A stretch of 12,500 nt of DNA from Actinidia chinensis (Eukaryota > Streptophyta > Magnoliopsida > Ericales > Actinidiaceae), in contig CM018914.1 in the NCBI GenBank assembly GCA_009663005.1, positions 3,194,844 through 3,207,343 of the forward strand. Reading direction: 5' to 3'. Of this stretch, positions 1 to 8,430 are shown piece after piece. Each line of letters starts with the position of its first letter. Position 1 is the stretch's first letter. The position numbers and the translations under genes are program-made. The notes below the pieces were generated by a model. That model saw only the letters and a program-made list of their open reading frames with translations. It did not search any database and was not told where the DNA came from.

Positions 1-53
1 GAGATGGGTTTAGATTTAGTGTGAAATGATAGAAATATAAGAGAAGTTGCTTT
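1..53. repeat. Short dispersed direct repeat, copy 1 (partner about 685-738)
   Basis: This stretch resembles about 685-738. Both carry TTAG, then a GTGAAATGAT or GTTAAATGATT block, then AGAAATATA, then GAGAA, then TTGCTT. The second copy runs into the left end of the foldback element at 726. The copies differ by several substitutions and small indels. This could be a duplicated flank or two copies of one dispersed repeat; I cannot name a family. Confidence 0.4.
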
Positions 54-71
54 GAACGTGCTTTTGAACTT

Positions 72-193
72 AGCCTAAATTAGCTTGAAAAAGCCAATCC
101 AAACAGGGCTTAAATAATACGCGACAAAGCCTAAATAAGCTTTGAAAGGCTTTAAAAAGCTAATCCAAGCAGGGCTTAAACAACAAGCGGCAA
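72..193. repeat. Degenerate tandem duplication, two units of about 55-65 bp
   Basis: Unit 1 is about 72-127 and unit 2 about 128-193. Both start AGCCTAAAT, continue with an AGCTTnGAAA block, then AATCCAA(A/G)CAGGGCTTAAA, and end near GACAA or GGCAA. Unit 2 has an extra roughly 10-bp GGCTTTAAAA segment. Read on the minus strand the units contain a CCCTG-TTTGGATT-like motif, which is common at plant DNA-transposon ends. I see no coding potential. Confidence 0.6.
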
Positions 194-227
194 TAAGTGT
201 CATTTATTGAAGAAAACGAACCCTTCC

Positions 228-612
228 TAGGGATGGCTCAACGGGTGCGGGTTCGCCTCTCCCCCCCAGCCCCCGTTTAATAAACGGGTTGAGCCTTCCT
301 CCCCACCCCCAGGCCCGTTAAGAATTTTTTTAAAATATAATATATTTTTTATCTAATTATGTTGTTGTATAATTATATATATATATATATATTAATAAGG
401 ATATTATGATAATTTTTTAAAAAATATGATTAAATTTGATTTTGTTTATATATAATCGGGTAACGGGGCAGGATCAGAGTAGCGGAGGCTAAAACCCGCA
501 TCCGCCCCGCCACCCGATTTATTAATCGTGTTTTAATTTTTCCTCAAAATCCGCCCTAAACGGGACGAGACCCAACGGGTATCGAGTTTTTCGGGTCAAA
601 TTGCCATCCCTA
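228..612. mobile_element. hAT-like MITE with TAGGGATGGC terminal inverted repeats
   Basis: The element starts TAGGGATGGC and ends with its exact reverse complement GCCATCCCTA, a 10-bp perfect terminal inverted repeat extended by one base if the flanking C and G are counted. The 8 bases outside each end are ACCCTTCC (220-227) and GACCTTCC (613-620), which match at the inner six, as expected of a decayed 8-bp hAT duplication. Subterminal regions are rich in CGGGT/ACCCG motifs and the core is AT-rich with an (AT)n run near 375. It is 385 bp long with no ORF, so non-autonomous. The hAT assignment rests on TIR style and duplication length only. Confidence 0.65.
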
Positions 613-717
613 GACCTTCCCTTGTCCTTGCCTTTTAAGACTGAAGAACAAGTTGCTCACAAGAGATAGAGACACCTTAATAGATTTGAGAGGTTTAGCG
701 TTAAATGATTAGAAATA
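613..717. other. Spacer between two MITEs
   Basis: About 100 bp separates the hAT-like element from the foldback element. Apart from the second copy of the dispersed repeat (from about 685) I see no recognisable feature. Confidence 0.4.
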
Positions 718-725
718 TATGAGAA

Positions 726-1476
726 AGGCTATTGCTTCACCCGCCCCCCTTGTCTTCCCGCAAGACGCTGAGAAGAAACATACCTTTGTGCCCCTCTCCC
801 ATTTTTCCGTTCCCAATTGTCTCCTCCACCTTTTTTAATTTTTTTTTAGTTTTGTTTCTTTTTTGTTATTTTTGATCAGATTTTTGTAGATTTATTTTTT
901 TTTATTACATGTTGTATATTATTTGCATTTTTTTAGTTTTTTTAGTTTTTTTTGTTTATTTAGTGTATTAGTTGTGTTTATTTTTTTTAATTATGTTTGA
1001 GTAATTTTTTTTGTAATAGTTTATTGCGCTTTTTTCCTTTTTTATGTTTTTTGTTTCTTTATTTATTAGTTTTCTTTATTCTTTTTTAAATCAATTATTT
1101 TTTATTATTATTTTCATTATTTTTTTATTTTATAGTTTAGTTTTTTTTGCACAAATAATGACTCCCAATCTACAAACAAAACAATAAATAAAAGATACAA
1201 ATATATAATAAAAAAATTATTTATCCAAAAAAAAAAAATAAAATGATTAAAAAAAATAATGAAAATAAAAAAAGGAAAAAAAAATTTAAAAAATTAATAA
1301 AAAAATGATTAACAAAAAAACTAATGAAAAAAAAACTAAAATTACAAAAATTACAACAAAACTTAAACAAAAAAAAAAAGAGAGGAGATGAGAGAGTGGG
1401 AGAGAGGGGCACAAAGGGTAAATTTGTGGATAGGGCCGGGGGACTTTTTGGGTGGGGGGTGGGTGAAGCAGCGCTC
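726..1476. mobile_element. Foldback MITE with long imperfect inverted arms and 8-bp target duplication
   Basis: The same 8 bases TATGAGAA flank the element exactly at 718-725 and 1477-1484. The left end reads AGGCTATTGCTTCACCC and the right end, reverse-complemented, reads GAGCGCTGCTTCACCC. A second conserved block, CTTTGTGCCCCTCTC, lies about 50-60 bp inside each end. The arms then become nearly pure T (about 830-1150) and nearly pure A (about 1150-1380), so the whole unit could fold into one long hairpin. The 8-bp duplication (9 bp with one mismatch) fits hAT or Mutator-like mobilisation. Poly-Phe and poly-Lys reading frames here are by-products of the homopolymers. Confidence 0.7.
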
Positions 1477-1750
1477 TATGAGAATGAAATGTATTTTGTT
1501 TGGAGTATGTAATACCCCGACCTGTAAATTATTTACCTTACCAAAAAATAATAATAATAATAATAGTAAAAGACATATAAATATTGGCGATAAATTAAAT
1601 TTTTCTTTTGAGTTTTTATTTTAAGGAAAAAAAAATAGAACTCGAGTAAGATTTTTTGATAAAAGGTCACAGAAATCTGGACAAAAATCTACATTGATTA
1701 ATGATATATCCCATGTGATACATATGCAATATAGGTAATATATACATACA

Positions 1751-1838
1751 CTAGTAATTGCCCGTGCCCACGGGTACTACACAAAAAATAAAATAAAAAT
1801 TTATTCTCATCGATTTTGATGATTATTCTTCATCGTAC

Positions 1839-1873
<35 letters not shown>

Positions 1874-2951
1874 GATAGCTCTCAGTTGCTTTCTCAAAAA
1901 ATTAACTAATCTATTTTAAAACTAACAGAAGAGAACTATTTTTTCCGCCCCTGACAACCCCACCCCCTCGATATGACCTTTGTTTTTTGACTTTCAACTT
2001 TTACTCTCAATTCTTTCTCAAACTACAATTTTGCCATTCCACCATTTTATTCTTTTATTTAATACCACTTTATTCTTTTTGTTTTACTTCACTTCTAGAT
2101 TTATATTAACAAAAAATAAAAAATTAAGATAAAATTTGATAACCCCTTTATTTCTTTTTATTTTAATACTCATTGATTTTAATTTATTTTACTTTCACTT
2201 CCGAATTTTTTATAAAAAAATTATATTAAAAAATTATAATTCTTTTACTCTCATGTTATATTTTTTTAAAAAATAAAACAATAAGGATAAAAATTTTAAA
2301 TTTTTTAAATTTCAATGGGTGATAGTTATAGTATTATTATGTGAACTATTTTTGAAAATTAATAATATATTTTTCTAATGTGATTTATCAAAAAACCACA
2401 TAAGAAAAAATAATAATTTTAACGTATCAATACAGTAAAAGTAAATTCAATATTATATAAAGGTATAACTTCAATCAATACTTCTCAAAATAAATTATAT
2501 ATGTTTTTTATAAATTTTTAGATGTGCGGTAAAAAGAGATTATAAAATTTTATCATAAGTATTTTTATATTTTTTTAAAAATTCAAAGTGAAGTTACCTG
2601 CACAAAAAAGAATTAAAGGGAATTAAAAAAAAATAAAGGGGTTATAAAATTTTAACAGGATTTTTTTTATATCAAAAATTCGAAAGTGAAAATAAAAAAA
2701 AAAGAATAAAGGGTATTAAAAAAAAAGAATAAAATGGTTGAATGTGAAAGTGTGGGAGGAGGAGAGTGAGAGTATGTATGATAGAAAAGAGAAAGGAAAG
2801 TGATGGGAAGAGAGAGAATGAAAGTGATTATTTTGGGCGAAAAAAAATAATTTATGGTAAAATTTGAACCGTTAGATAAAACTCAAATGATTTGAGGTAG
2901 ATAGAGAGAGATAGATTTTGAATAAAATTAGTCACTGATTTATAATATAGA
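1751..2951 (-). mobile_element. Non-autonomous Helitron inserted in the LTR
   Basis: On the minus strand the unit starts TCTATATTATAAATC at 2951 and ends at 1751 with a hairpin followed by CAATTA and CTAG. The hairpin arms, CCCGTG and CACGGG on the plus strand, occupy 1761-1774. The outside bases are A and T, giving the A^T insertion site expected of Helitrons, with no target duplication. 5' TC, a GC-rich hairpin about 10 nt before a 3' CTRR, and A^T insertion are the three defining Helitron marks. At 1201 bp with no Rep/helicase frame it is non-autonomous. Its interior has a long inverted repeat. Confidence 0.75.
2033..2744. repeat. Long imperfect inverted repeat inside the Helitron
   Basis: The left arm (about 2033-2265) and right arm (about 2510-2744) are reverse complements of each other with many small differences. 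Examples are CCATTCCACCATTTTATTC on the left against the complement of GAATAAAATGGTTGAATG on the right, and AATTTGATAACCCCTTTAT against the complement of ATAAAGGGGTTATAAAATT. Each arm appears to hold two diverged copies of a roughly 110-bp subunit with TTCACTT and AATTTTT blocks. It could be an older palindromic MITE captured by the Helitron or a duplication within it. No protein-coding signal is present. Confidence 0.55.
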
Positions 2952-3193
2952 TATATTCACACTCAAACCAACCACCTCCCCTCACTAACATATTCCCTCA
3001 CCTCCTTACCCTCTCTCCCATTCACACCCATACCTCCATATTTCCTCTCATCACCCACCCACACAAACACACACGGCAGGAGAGAGAAGAATAAGGGAAG
3101 GAAATAAAAGAGAAATGAAAGAAAGAAAAGGAGATAGAGAGAGGAAAAGAGGAGAGGTAAGAGGAAAAGGAGGAGAGGAAAAAGAAAGTTTTT
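2951..3193. other. G-free tract followed directly by C-free tract (strand switch)
   Basis: From 2951 to 3074 the plus strand contains no G at all (124 nt, mostly C, T and A with CACCC and CTCC blocks). After the three bases GGC at 3075-3077, positions 3078-3193 contain no C (116 nt, mostly GGA, GAA and AGAG). The switch is abrupt and lies within the presumed LTR. In plant LTRs, pyrimidine patches are common near transcription starts and purine-rich stretches in the following leader, so this could mark the promoter/leader boundary; that is inference. The minus-strand frame here is low-complexity and not a gene. Confidence 0.7.
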
Positions 3194-3383
3194 CTACTAA
3201 GGTGAATTAAATCCTCTTCCATTTTCTTGATAAATTCTTTTATTTTGAACTTATTTGAAACCATGTTTAGTGTAAATAATCTTTTAAAAATCTCAAAATT
3301 TATTCATCTGAAAATCTTTTTAGAGCAAATTTCGAATAAAAATCGGACCTTATTGAACACTGGACCAGCGATTATATTTTGTA

Positions 3384-3900
3384 GTCATAACTCTCTCATT
3401 GGATCGTTTTACTTGATTCAAGTTTCATAATGACACATATTTTTTAAAATCTCTATACAACTTGACGTAAGTATTTCCTACTTAATAGGTTTAATAGCTC
3501 AAAAATAAGCTTGAAAACCTACAGGACGACTACATTCGTTTTTTTGTAAAACTGTTCAGTTTAGTATTTTTGGTCATAACTCTCTCATTTGTTATTCCTA
3601 TACTTGATTCAAGTTTCATATGAAAGAGATTTTAAATATCTACAAAGTTTATGTTTGTAAATGTTTTCCTAAGAATAGGTTTAATAGCTTAAAAATAGCT
3701 TGAAAAACTGCAGGACAACTACATTAATTTTTTTTTTTTAAAATTGTCAATTAGTATTTTGGTCATAACTCTCTCATTTATTATCCGTTTGACTTGATTC
3801 AAGTTTCATATGGAATATATTTAACATACCTACAACTTTCATATTAAGTATTTTTTGTAATTCCGAGGTTTAATAGCTCAACTCAAACCAAAAATCTGCC
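3384..3900. repeat. 189-bp tandem repeat, about 2.7 copies, inside the LTR
   Basis: The block GTCATAACTCTCTCATT occurs at 3384, 3573 and 3762, exactly 189 bp apart each time. Each is followed by ACTTGATTCAAGTTTCATA, then an AT-rich part, then AGGTTTAATAGCT, then in the first two a GCTTGAAAA block with CAGGACnACTACAT. The third copy is cut off after AGGTTTAATAGCTCAA near 3882-3900. The units are AT-rich and do not code. Upstream bases 3240-3383 may be a very diverged further unit. Confidence 0.8.
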
Positions 3901-5118
3901 TCGTCAGGGCCGGTCATATATTCTCCGCACGGTCCAATTGTTCCAACTATTTAAAATTCATTTTGTTTTACAAATTTGAGACTGAAAGCGTTGTCTTAGT
4001 ACCGGGGTCAATCCCGACACCCCATTACAGTTTTCACCTTTTAGGACACCGTACCACAAAATAAAAATTTATGAATTGAATAAAGAATTATTGAAATTAT
4101 AATGGAATACTAAGTTGTATTAATTACAACTTTATAGATCGGAAAACGACGGGGCCCGTCATTCCTAATTGCGAGTGGAATGAAAGGACGTAAATACGAA
4201 TAAAGTGAGTCTTGTTATCTTTTTACTTAAAAAATATTTTGAATAATAATGATAGCATGTGTGGTATGTTTTTAAATAATTTGTTTTATGTTAAACGCAT
4301 GCTATATTTTAAATTGCGCCCATAAAATATAAATAAATAATTTGTTGTGTGAACGCATAATTGTAGAAGACACATGATTCTAACGCTACCCGAGTAGGAA
4401 AAAAAAAAATATTAGTGGGTCTGCGCTGTAATAGGAGATTATTGCCAGATGATTTATGATGATTATTGCCATTATATTAATTGGGTTGCTCCTAATATAG
4501 TGAATCGTTGAACGGGATATGGTGTTGAAGTGTTAAGCGATATGATTTATGATATTGATATGATATCCAGTATAGTTGCCTAGATGAGCCATGATTGAAA
4601 TAAATAATTGACAAAATGAGGAAGATTATTTGTATGTATGACAATGAATTTTTATTGTACAACTTAATGGACAATGTACGTTTAATATAAATTGACTACA
4701 ACTTAGCCTAGTATTAAGACGTAGTTGTACGTAACATTTCAAGTAATGAGAACGATGAGGAGACAACTACAGAGACGGCGACTCTAGCGTGTTTTGGATA
4801 ACCTATGTTTTGTATTAGTATAGAAGGTATATTTTGACGGTTGGGCCGAGATTATGGCCAGAACCCTGAGTTATAATTATGTATATTTCGGGAGGAATGG
4901 ATAAAACATTGTATATGATATGACACAAACAGCTCTGGATATTTTAATTTTATTTTCCGCATGTAGTTTTATTTCATTCACAGCATGTAAGTTGAATGAT
5001 AAGGAATCCTAAACTGGAGACCATTAGTAGGCTTCGTGGGTGAATCTCACTGCCGGTCAAGGCGGTGGTACCTAAAAATATAGGTGGACCAAGTAGATAA
5101 TGGGTCGGGGTTTGGACA
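3901..5118. other. Distal part of the presumed LTR, no gene
   Basis: This AT-rich stretch has no coding frame of note. Visible items are CCCCATTACA at 4020-4029, complementary in its last six bases to the LTR start; a GC-rich palindrome GACGGGGCCCGTC near 4148; a repeated GATTATTGCC near 4436-4470; and the block CTGCCGGTCAAGGCGGTGG near 5050 followed by the CA end at 5118. I read it as the 3' portion of the long LTR. It could instead be ordinary flank if the LTR ends at 4029. Confidence 0.35.
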
Positions 5119-5123
5119 GATTA

Positions 5124-5403
5124 CAAAATTGGTGAGGAATGGGGAGAGGAGAGAGTGCGAAATGATTTCCTATAAAAAATGATGATGAAATTTGTACGAG
5201 GAACATGTGAGAAAACAAATATGAGTGGCTATATATTATTAGACCTACGAAATTGCCTTCTATCAAAAAATATAAAAGAAGAAAAAAAAAAAGCTTCCAT
5301 ATGTTGTCTATTTCATTGATTTGTTCTTACTCATTCAAACATGATAATAAGAAAATACAATCATTTGTTTTCGTTTATCACCTACATGATTTCTTTTCCC
5401 ATT
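5124..5403. other. Unassigned AT-rich flank
   Basis: I see no transposon end, gene or RNA feature in this stretch between the presumed solo LTR and the next MITE candidate. Reading frames on both strands are short and of low-complexity composition. Confidence 0.4.
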
Positions 5404-5696
5404 TAAAGCCTGTTTTGTGTGATGGTTTTAGTGAAAAATGATAAAACTTGAGAGAAATCAGACTCTATTTTATGTTTGGATTAAGAAAAGATAAAAAATG
5501 GCAAGAAATTGTAAGAAAGAGAAGTCTCTTACTAAGCTTCTTTTGTTTCTAAAAGAAATAGTGTCATTTGATGAGACTTGGTAAGAAATAAAAAAAATTA
5601 TTATATATTATTTATAAAACCGAGATTATCCATTGAAGTACAAAGAAAAAGAATCCTTCCATATCCCTATTTTACATAATTTGTTTTCTTATCAAT

Positions 5697-5743
<47 letters not shown>

Positions 5744-5784
5744 TTTATTTTCTTTCCTCACATATTATTCCAAACGGACCCTTA
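5404..5784. mobile_element. Possible MITE with CCTGTTTTG/CCAAACGGACCC ends
   Basis: The left end TTAAAGCCTGTTTTG and the right end CCAAACGGACCCTTA are partly complementary (roughly 7 of 12 positions in the core), and both carry TTA as a possible 3-bp duplication (5403-5405 and 5782-5784), as in Tourist-like elements. GTTTGG-type ends are common in plant MITEs. The interior is AT-rich, about 380 bp, non-coding, and contains an (AT)17 run. The weak TIR match makes this tentative. Confidence 0.35.
5701..5734. repeat. (AT)17 microsatellite
   Basis: An uninterrupted run of 17 AT dinucleotides lies between CAATACAA and GTTGTTG. Confidence 0.95.
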
Positions 5785-5788
5785 GACA

Positions 5789-6432
5789 TGATGGGAGAGT
5801 AGCACAGCGGAAATTATAGATCAAACAAACTCTCAATAGATCAATGCAAATCACAAGACTAATTACACACAACAATATTTAAACGGAGGGAAAAATTCTC
5901 CAATGAGAAGAGTAAAAAAAACCCCCACGAGGCAATACGCCCCAAAAATCTTCCACTATAATCAATAATGGGAACAATTCAAGTTCTCTCTCGTACATCT
6001 AGAGCGTATACCTCATCATCTCATAATCTCAGCAAGACTATCATCAAGAAACAAAACTCTTGGTACTATAGAAGAAATAAAACAGAAAAGGTGAGAAAGA
6101 ATTCCCCCAATCTGGAGTTGCGGAATTTGCTTAGATATGATCAAGCTAGATGCCTTTGTTTCGTTCTCCACCCGTTAAGATTGTAGAACAAAGAGTCTCG
6201 AACAACATATCCAAAAAAACAGCCTGATCTAACGGTGCAATCTTCCGATATCGCGATTTGATAACACTGCGCAGAAAAATCTGCTCCCTCGTCTCCTTTC
6301 CCTCTATGTTCGTTTTCTTTCTCTCTCTGTCGGACTTCACTAAAATGCAGCCAAGTCATACTTGCCCAATTATGTAAAAGAAAAATAGATGAAATGACAA
6401 AATACCCCCTCCAAATAGGAGGATTCCCAACA
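5789..6432 (-). repeat. 3' LTR of the copia element
   Basis: On the plus strand it starts TGATGGGAGAGTAG and ends GGATTCCCAACA; read on the minus strand it runs TGTTGGGAATCC to CATCA, a TG...CA LTR. It aligns along its whole length with 10485-11120, sharing for example CAATACGCCCCAAAAATC and TGATCTAACGGTGCAATCTT, with scattered substitutions and many one-base indels. Minus-strand frames seen here (about 6141-6488) continue from the pol tail and are not genes. Confidence 0.95.
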
Positions 6433-6446
6433 AAACTCCCCAGACC
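6433..6446 (-). promoter_or_regulatory. Polypurine tract of the copia element
   Basis: Immediately 5' of the 3' LTR on the minus strand is GGTCTGGGGAGTTT, a purine-rich stretch with a GGGGAG core directly before TGTTGGG. This is the expected place and composition of the plus-strand primer used in reverse transcription. Two pyrimidine interruptions may reflect decay. Confidence 0.6.
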
Positions 6447-6466
6447 GGACTCGTTGGAGGGCAATG

Positions 6467-7010
6467 TCAATCCGGCAACGTGCGACAAACCTCAAACTTT
6501 CCCCTTAGAACACTTGTAACAATCCGAAACATTATCAGCGGTGTGAAAAATCTTTTCAAGTCTAACAACTTAGCATCACAATGGCATCACGAATCCAATG
6601 ATATCGACATCCAATATGTTTGTCTCGATGAAAAGAAGAAGATTTCTTTGCGAGATGAATGGCACTTTGTTATAACAAAAAAAACATTCTTATTTGTTCA
6701 ACCAAAGCTCCATTGTAAAATTGCGCAACCACAACAATCTTTTGTCGCCTCCACGGCGGCTTATGAACTCGGCCTCGGTTCAGTAGAGACGGTGCAACAC
6801 ACTTTTGCCAATTGAGATGCCAAGCCACGGATCCCCTGCAAAAAAGTGACCATATGCCCCGAAGTAGAAGTAAGAATTTTCGACCATCCAGCTTCCGGCA
6901 AATCGGAATCTGTAGATCCAACCAACATAGGCTTCTCAACATCCCAAAGTAGTCTAAGATTGTCCATTCCCCGAAGATTCTCATCACCCACTTCACGGCT
7001 TCCCAATGAA
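6467..7010 (-). pseudogene. copia pol remnant: RNase H domain and C-terminal tail
   Basis: Minus-strand frames give the copia RNase H signature. GSTDSD with the first catalytic Asp lies near 6915, followed by TSTSGHMVTF (about 6845-6875), a tryptophan-containing segment, the STEP-type remnant of the S-T-x-E-A-E motif near 6785, and the tail HI-C-RYHWIRD near 6590-6620. It ends GKFEVCR and stops near 6467. The domain normally removes the RNA strand of the RNA-DNA hybrid during reverse transcription. Continuity is broken by at least three frame changes and the middle catalytic residues are out of frame, so it is non-functional as given. Confidence 0.85.
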
Positions 7011-8060
7011 GTGTCTTTCCCGGATTGAGAGATAACGACTCACCATACCAACGGCATGTGCAATGTCGGGCCTAGTACAAACCATGGCGTACATTAAGCA
7101 TACCTTATGCGGATGCGTAATGTGGAACTTCTCATGCTTAAACTTTGATTCATCATAGAGGGACATTGGCTCATAATTAAGCTTAAAGGGGGAAGCAAGA
7201 GGAACACTTACCGCTAGCATTGTCCATGCAAAATCTGTGAAGAACCTTTTCAACATACTTTTTCTGCGTAAAGTACAACTTTCTTGAGCACTTCATTACG
7301 AATGATTTGAAGCCAAGGATTTGTGCGTGCCGGGGTCCCAAAATCCTTCATAGCAAAGCCGCAAAGTCTCTTTCAACTCTTTAATTCTTGAAATGTTCTT
7401 CCAACACTAAAATGTCATAACATAGAGGCAAAAGAATACTAAAATCTCCAGCGGAAAAATTTTTTGCATAAAGACACAATGGATCGGCCTTGGTCATTTA
7501 TACCCATGTTTATCCTCACCGAATTAAACTCCGATTACCATTGTCGGAGCTGTTTCAAACCGTAAAGACCTTTACCAATTATTTGCAAACACAGCCCTCC
7601 TTGCCCATCTTTCTTGAAACCCTCCGGTTGTCATGTAAATCTCCTCTTGAGCTCCACGTTGAAGAAAGCGTCTGCAATCCATTTGTTCAACCTCTAGACA
7701 AAGACTAGGGCTAAACCCAAGCACTACTCGTATAGATGCATCTTTACCACGGGAGCAAATATTTCTCCAAAATCAAACCCGTTCTTTGAGTAACCTTTTA
7801 CTACCAACCGAGCCTTATATCGAGGTTTGAGAAGTATGTTATCTTGTTCACACGGTACACCCATCGGGTTTTTCAATACTTTGCCCGTAGGCAGTTTACT
7901 AGCTCAAAGGTATGGTTCTCACGCAAGAGGGATTGCATGCATCATCCATGGCTTCCATCAATCCTTTTTGTTCATTCTTCCATTGCTTCTCAAAAACTTC
8001 AGGTTCTCCCCCGTAAGTGAGACTACATACTCATGTGGGGGGTAGCGAGTGAAGGACGTC
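7011..8060 (-). pseudogene. copia pol remnant: reverse transcriptase
   Basis: The RVT_2-type reverse transcriptase can be followed in pieces. KGYSKNGFDFGEIFAPVVKM lies in one frame at about 7744-7803, VEQMD with the first catalytic Asp near 7680, and GLYGLKQ near 7550-7570. A YVDD box with one base missing is at about 7413-7425, where TATGTTATGAC would need one more G. A KYVEKVL-like stretch lies near 7250, and LMYAMVCTRPDIAHAVG at about 7045-7095. Spacing and order fit a complete domain of about 250 codons plus the connection to RNase H. Many +1 or -1 shifts and stops disrupt it, including inside the active site, so it cannot work as given. Confidence 0.9.
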
Positions 8061-8430
8061 TCTCACGCGTAGGGACATCTTGGTTCATTGGCAACATAGG
8101 TTCCTCAAACCTTTTCATTCTCAAGCTCAACATCAGTCTATATTAGTATAAAATCAATAAGGATCATTAGGATTATCAACATGTAAATAATACCTGATTT
8201 TCTATTGGAACGTCATCGGCAACCGTAGGTATAGGAACAATTGGAACCAGGATCACATCTAACATCTCTCATTTTAGAAGTAGGAACACATTTTTCCGCC
8301 TTGTCGATATTTTAATGGTAGGTTCCTCCCAGGAATTGAACATCTCGACTACGGATAAGCTTCTATTATGGGATCAAAGAATCGGATCCAAACTCATCAA
8401 GTTCCATACCCAACAAACACACCCACTTCT
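8061..8430 (-). pseudogene. copia pol remnant: integrase-RT linker
   Basis: This part lies between the recognisable integrase end and the RT start and corresponds to the acidic, poorly conserved linker of copia pol. A fragment around 8030-8080 reads like the RR-S-R...P..Y segment that precedes RT in these elements. Stops in all minus-strand frames show decay. No other gene is visible. Confidence 0.5.

Larger units (their letters stand above)
1508..5118. mobile_element. Probable solo LTR of a Ty3/gypsy chromovirus-like element, split by a Helitron
   Basis: The unit begins TGTAATACCCCGACC, a start typical of plant chromovirus (Tekay/del-type) LTRs, and ends GGTTTGGACA. Flanking pentamers are GAGTA (1503-1507) and GATTA (5119-5123), matching at four of five bases. 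Without the inserted Helitron the LTR would be about 2.4 kb, within the range for long-LTR chromoviruses. No primer-binding site, gag or pol follows, which suggests a solo LTR made by LTR-LTR recombination. An alternative end at 4029 (ATTACA, complementary to the TGTAAT start) cannot be excluded, but the bases after it (GTTTT) do not match GAGTA. Family assignment is from motif style, not alignment. Confidence 0.45.

Noticed and set aside
1221..1412. Phe-rich minus-strand reading frame and the overlapping plus-strand Lys-rich frames
   Set aside because: They arise from A-rich and T-rich homopolymers in the foldback element and have no domain-like composition.
3022..3264. Minus-strand frame rich in Ser, Phe and Leu
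   Set aside because: It lies across the G-free/C-free switch; its composition follows the base skew.
3384..3900. CRISPR-like repeat array
   Set aside because: The 189-bp units are contiguous long tandem repeats with no short-repeat/spacer structure, in a plant transposon.
1508..4029. Shorter LTR ending at ATTACA
   Set aside because: Kept only as an alternative: the bases outside do not form a target duplication, while the 5118 end gives a 4/5 match.
6141..6488. 115-codon minus-strand frame in the left LTR
   Set aside because: It starts in the tail of the decayed pol frame and runs into LTR sequence; a similar frame in the other LTR (10823-11032) is interrupted differently.
6480..6815. Plus-strand frames across the copia interior
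   Set aside because: They are antisense to pol on the minus strand, where all recognisable domain motifs lie.
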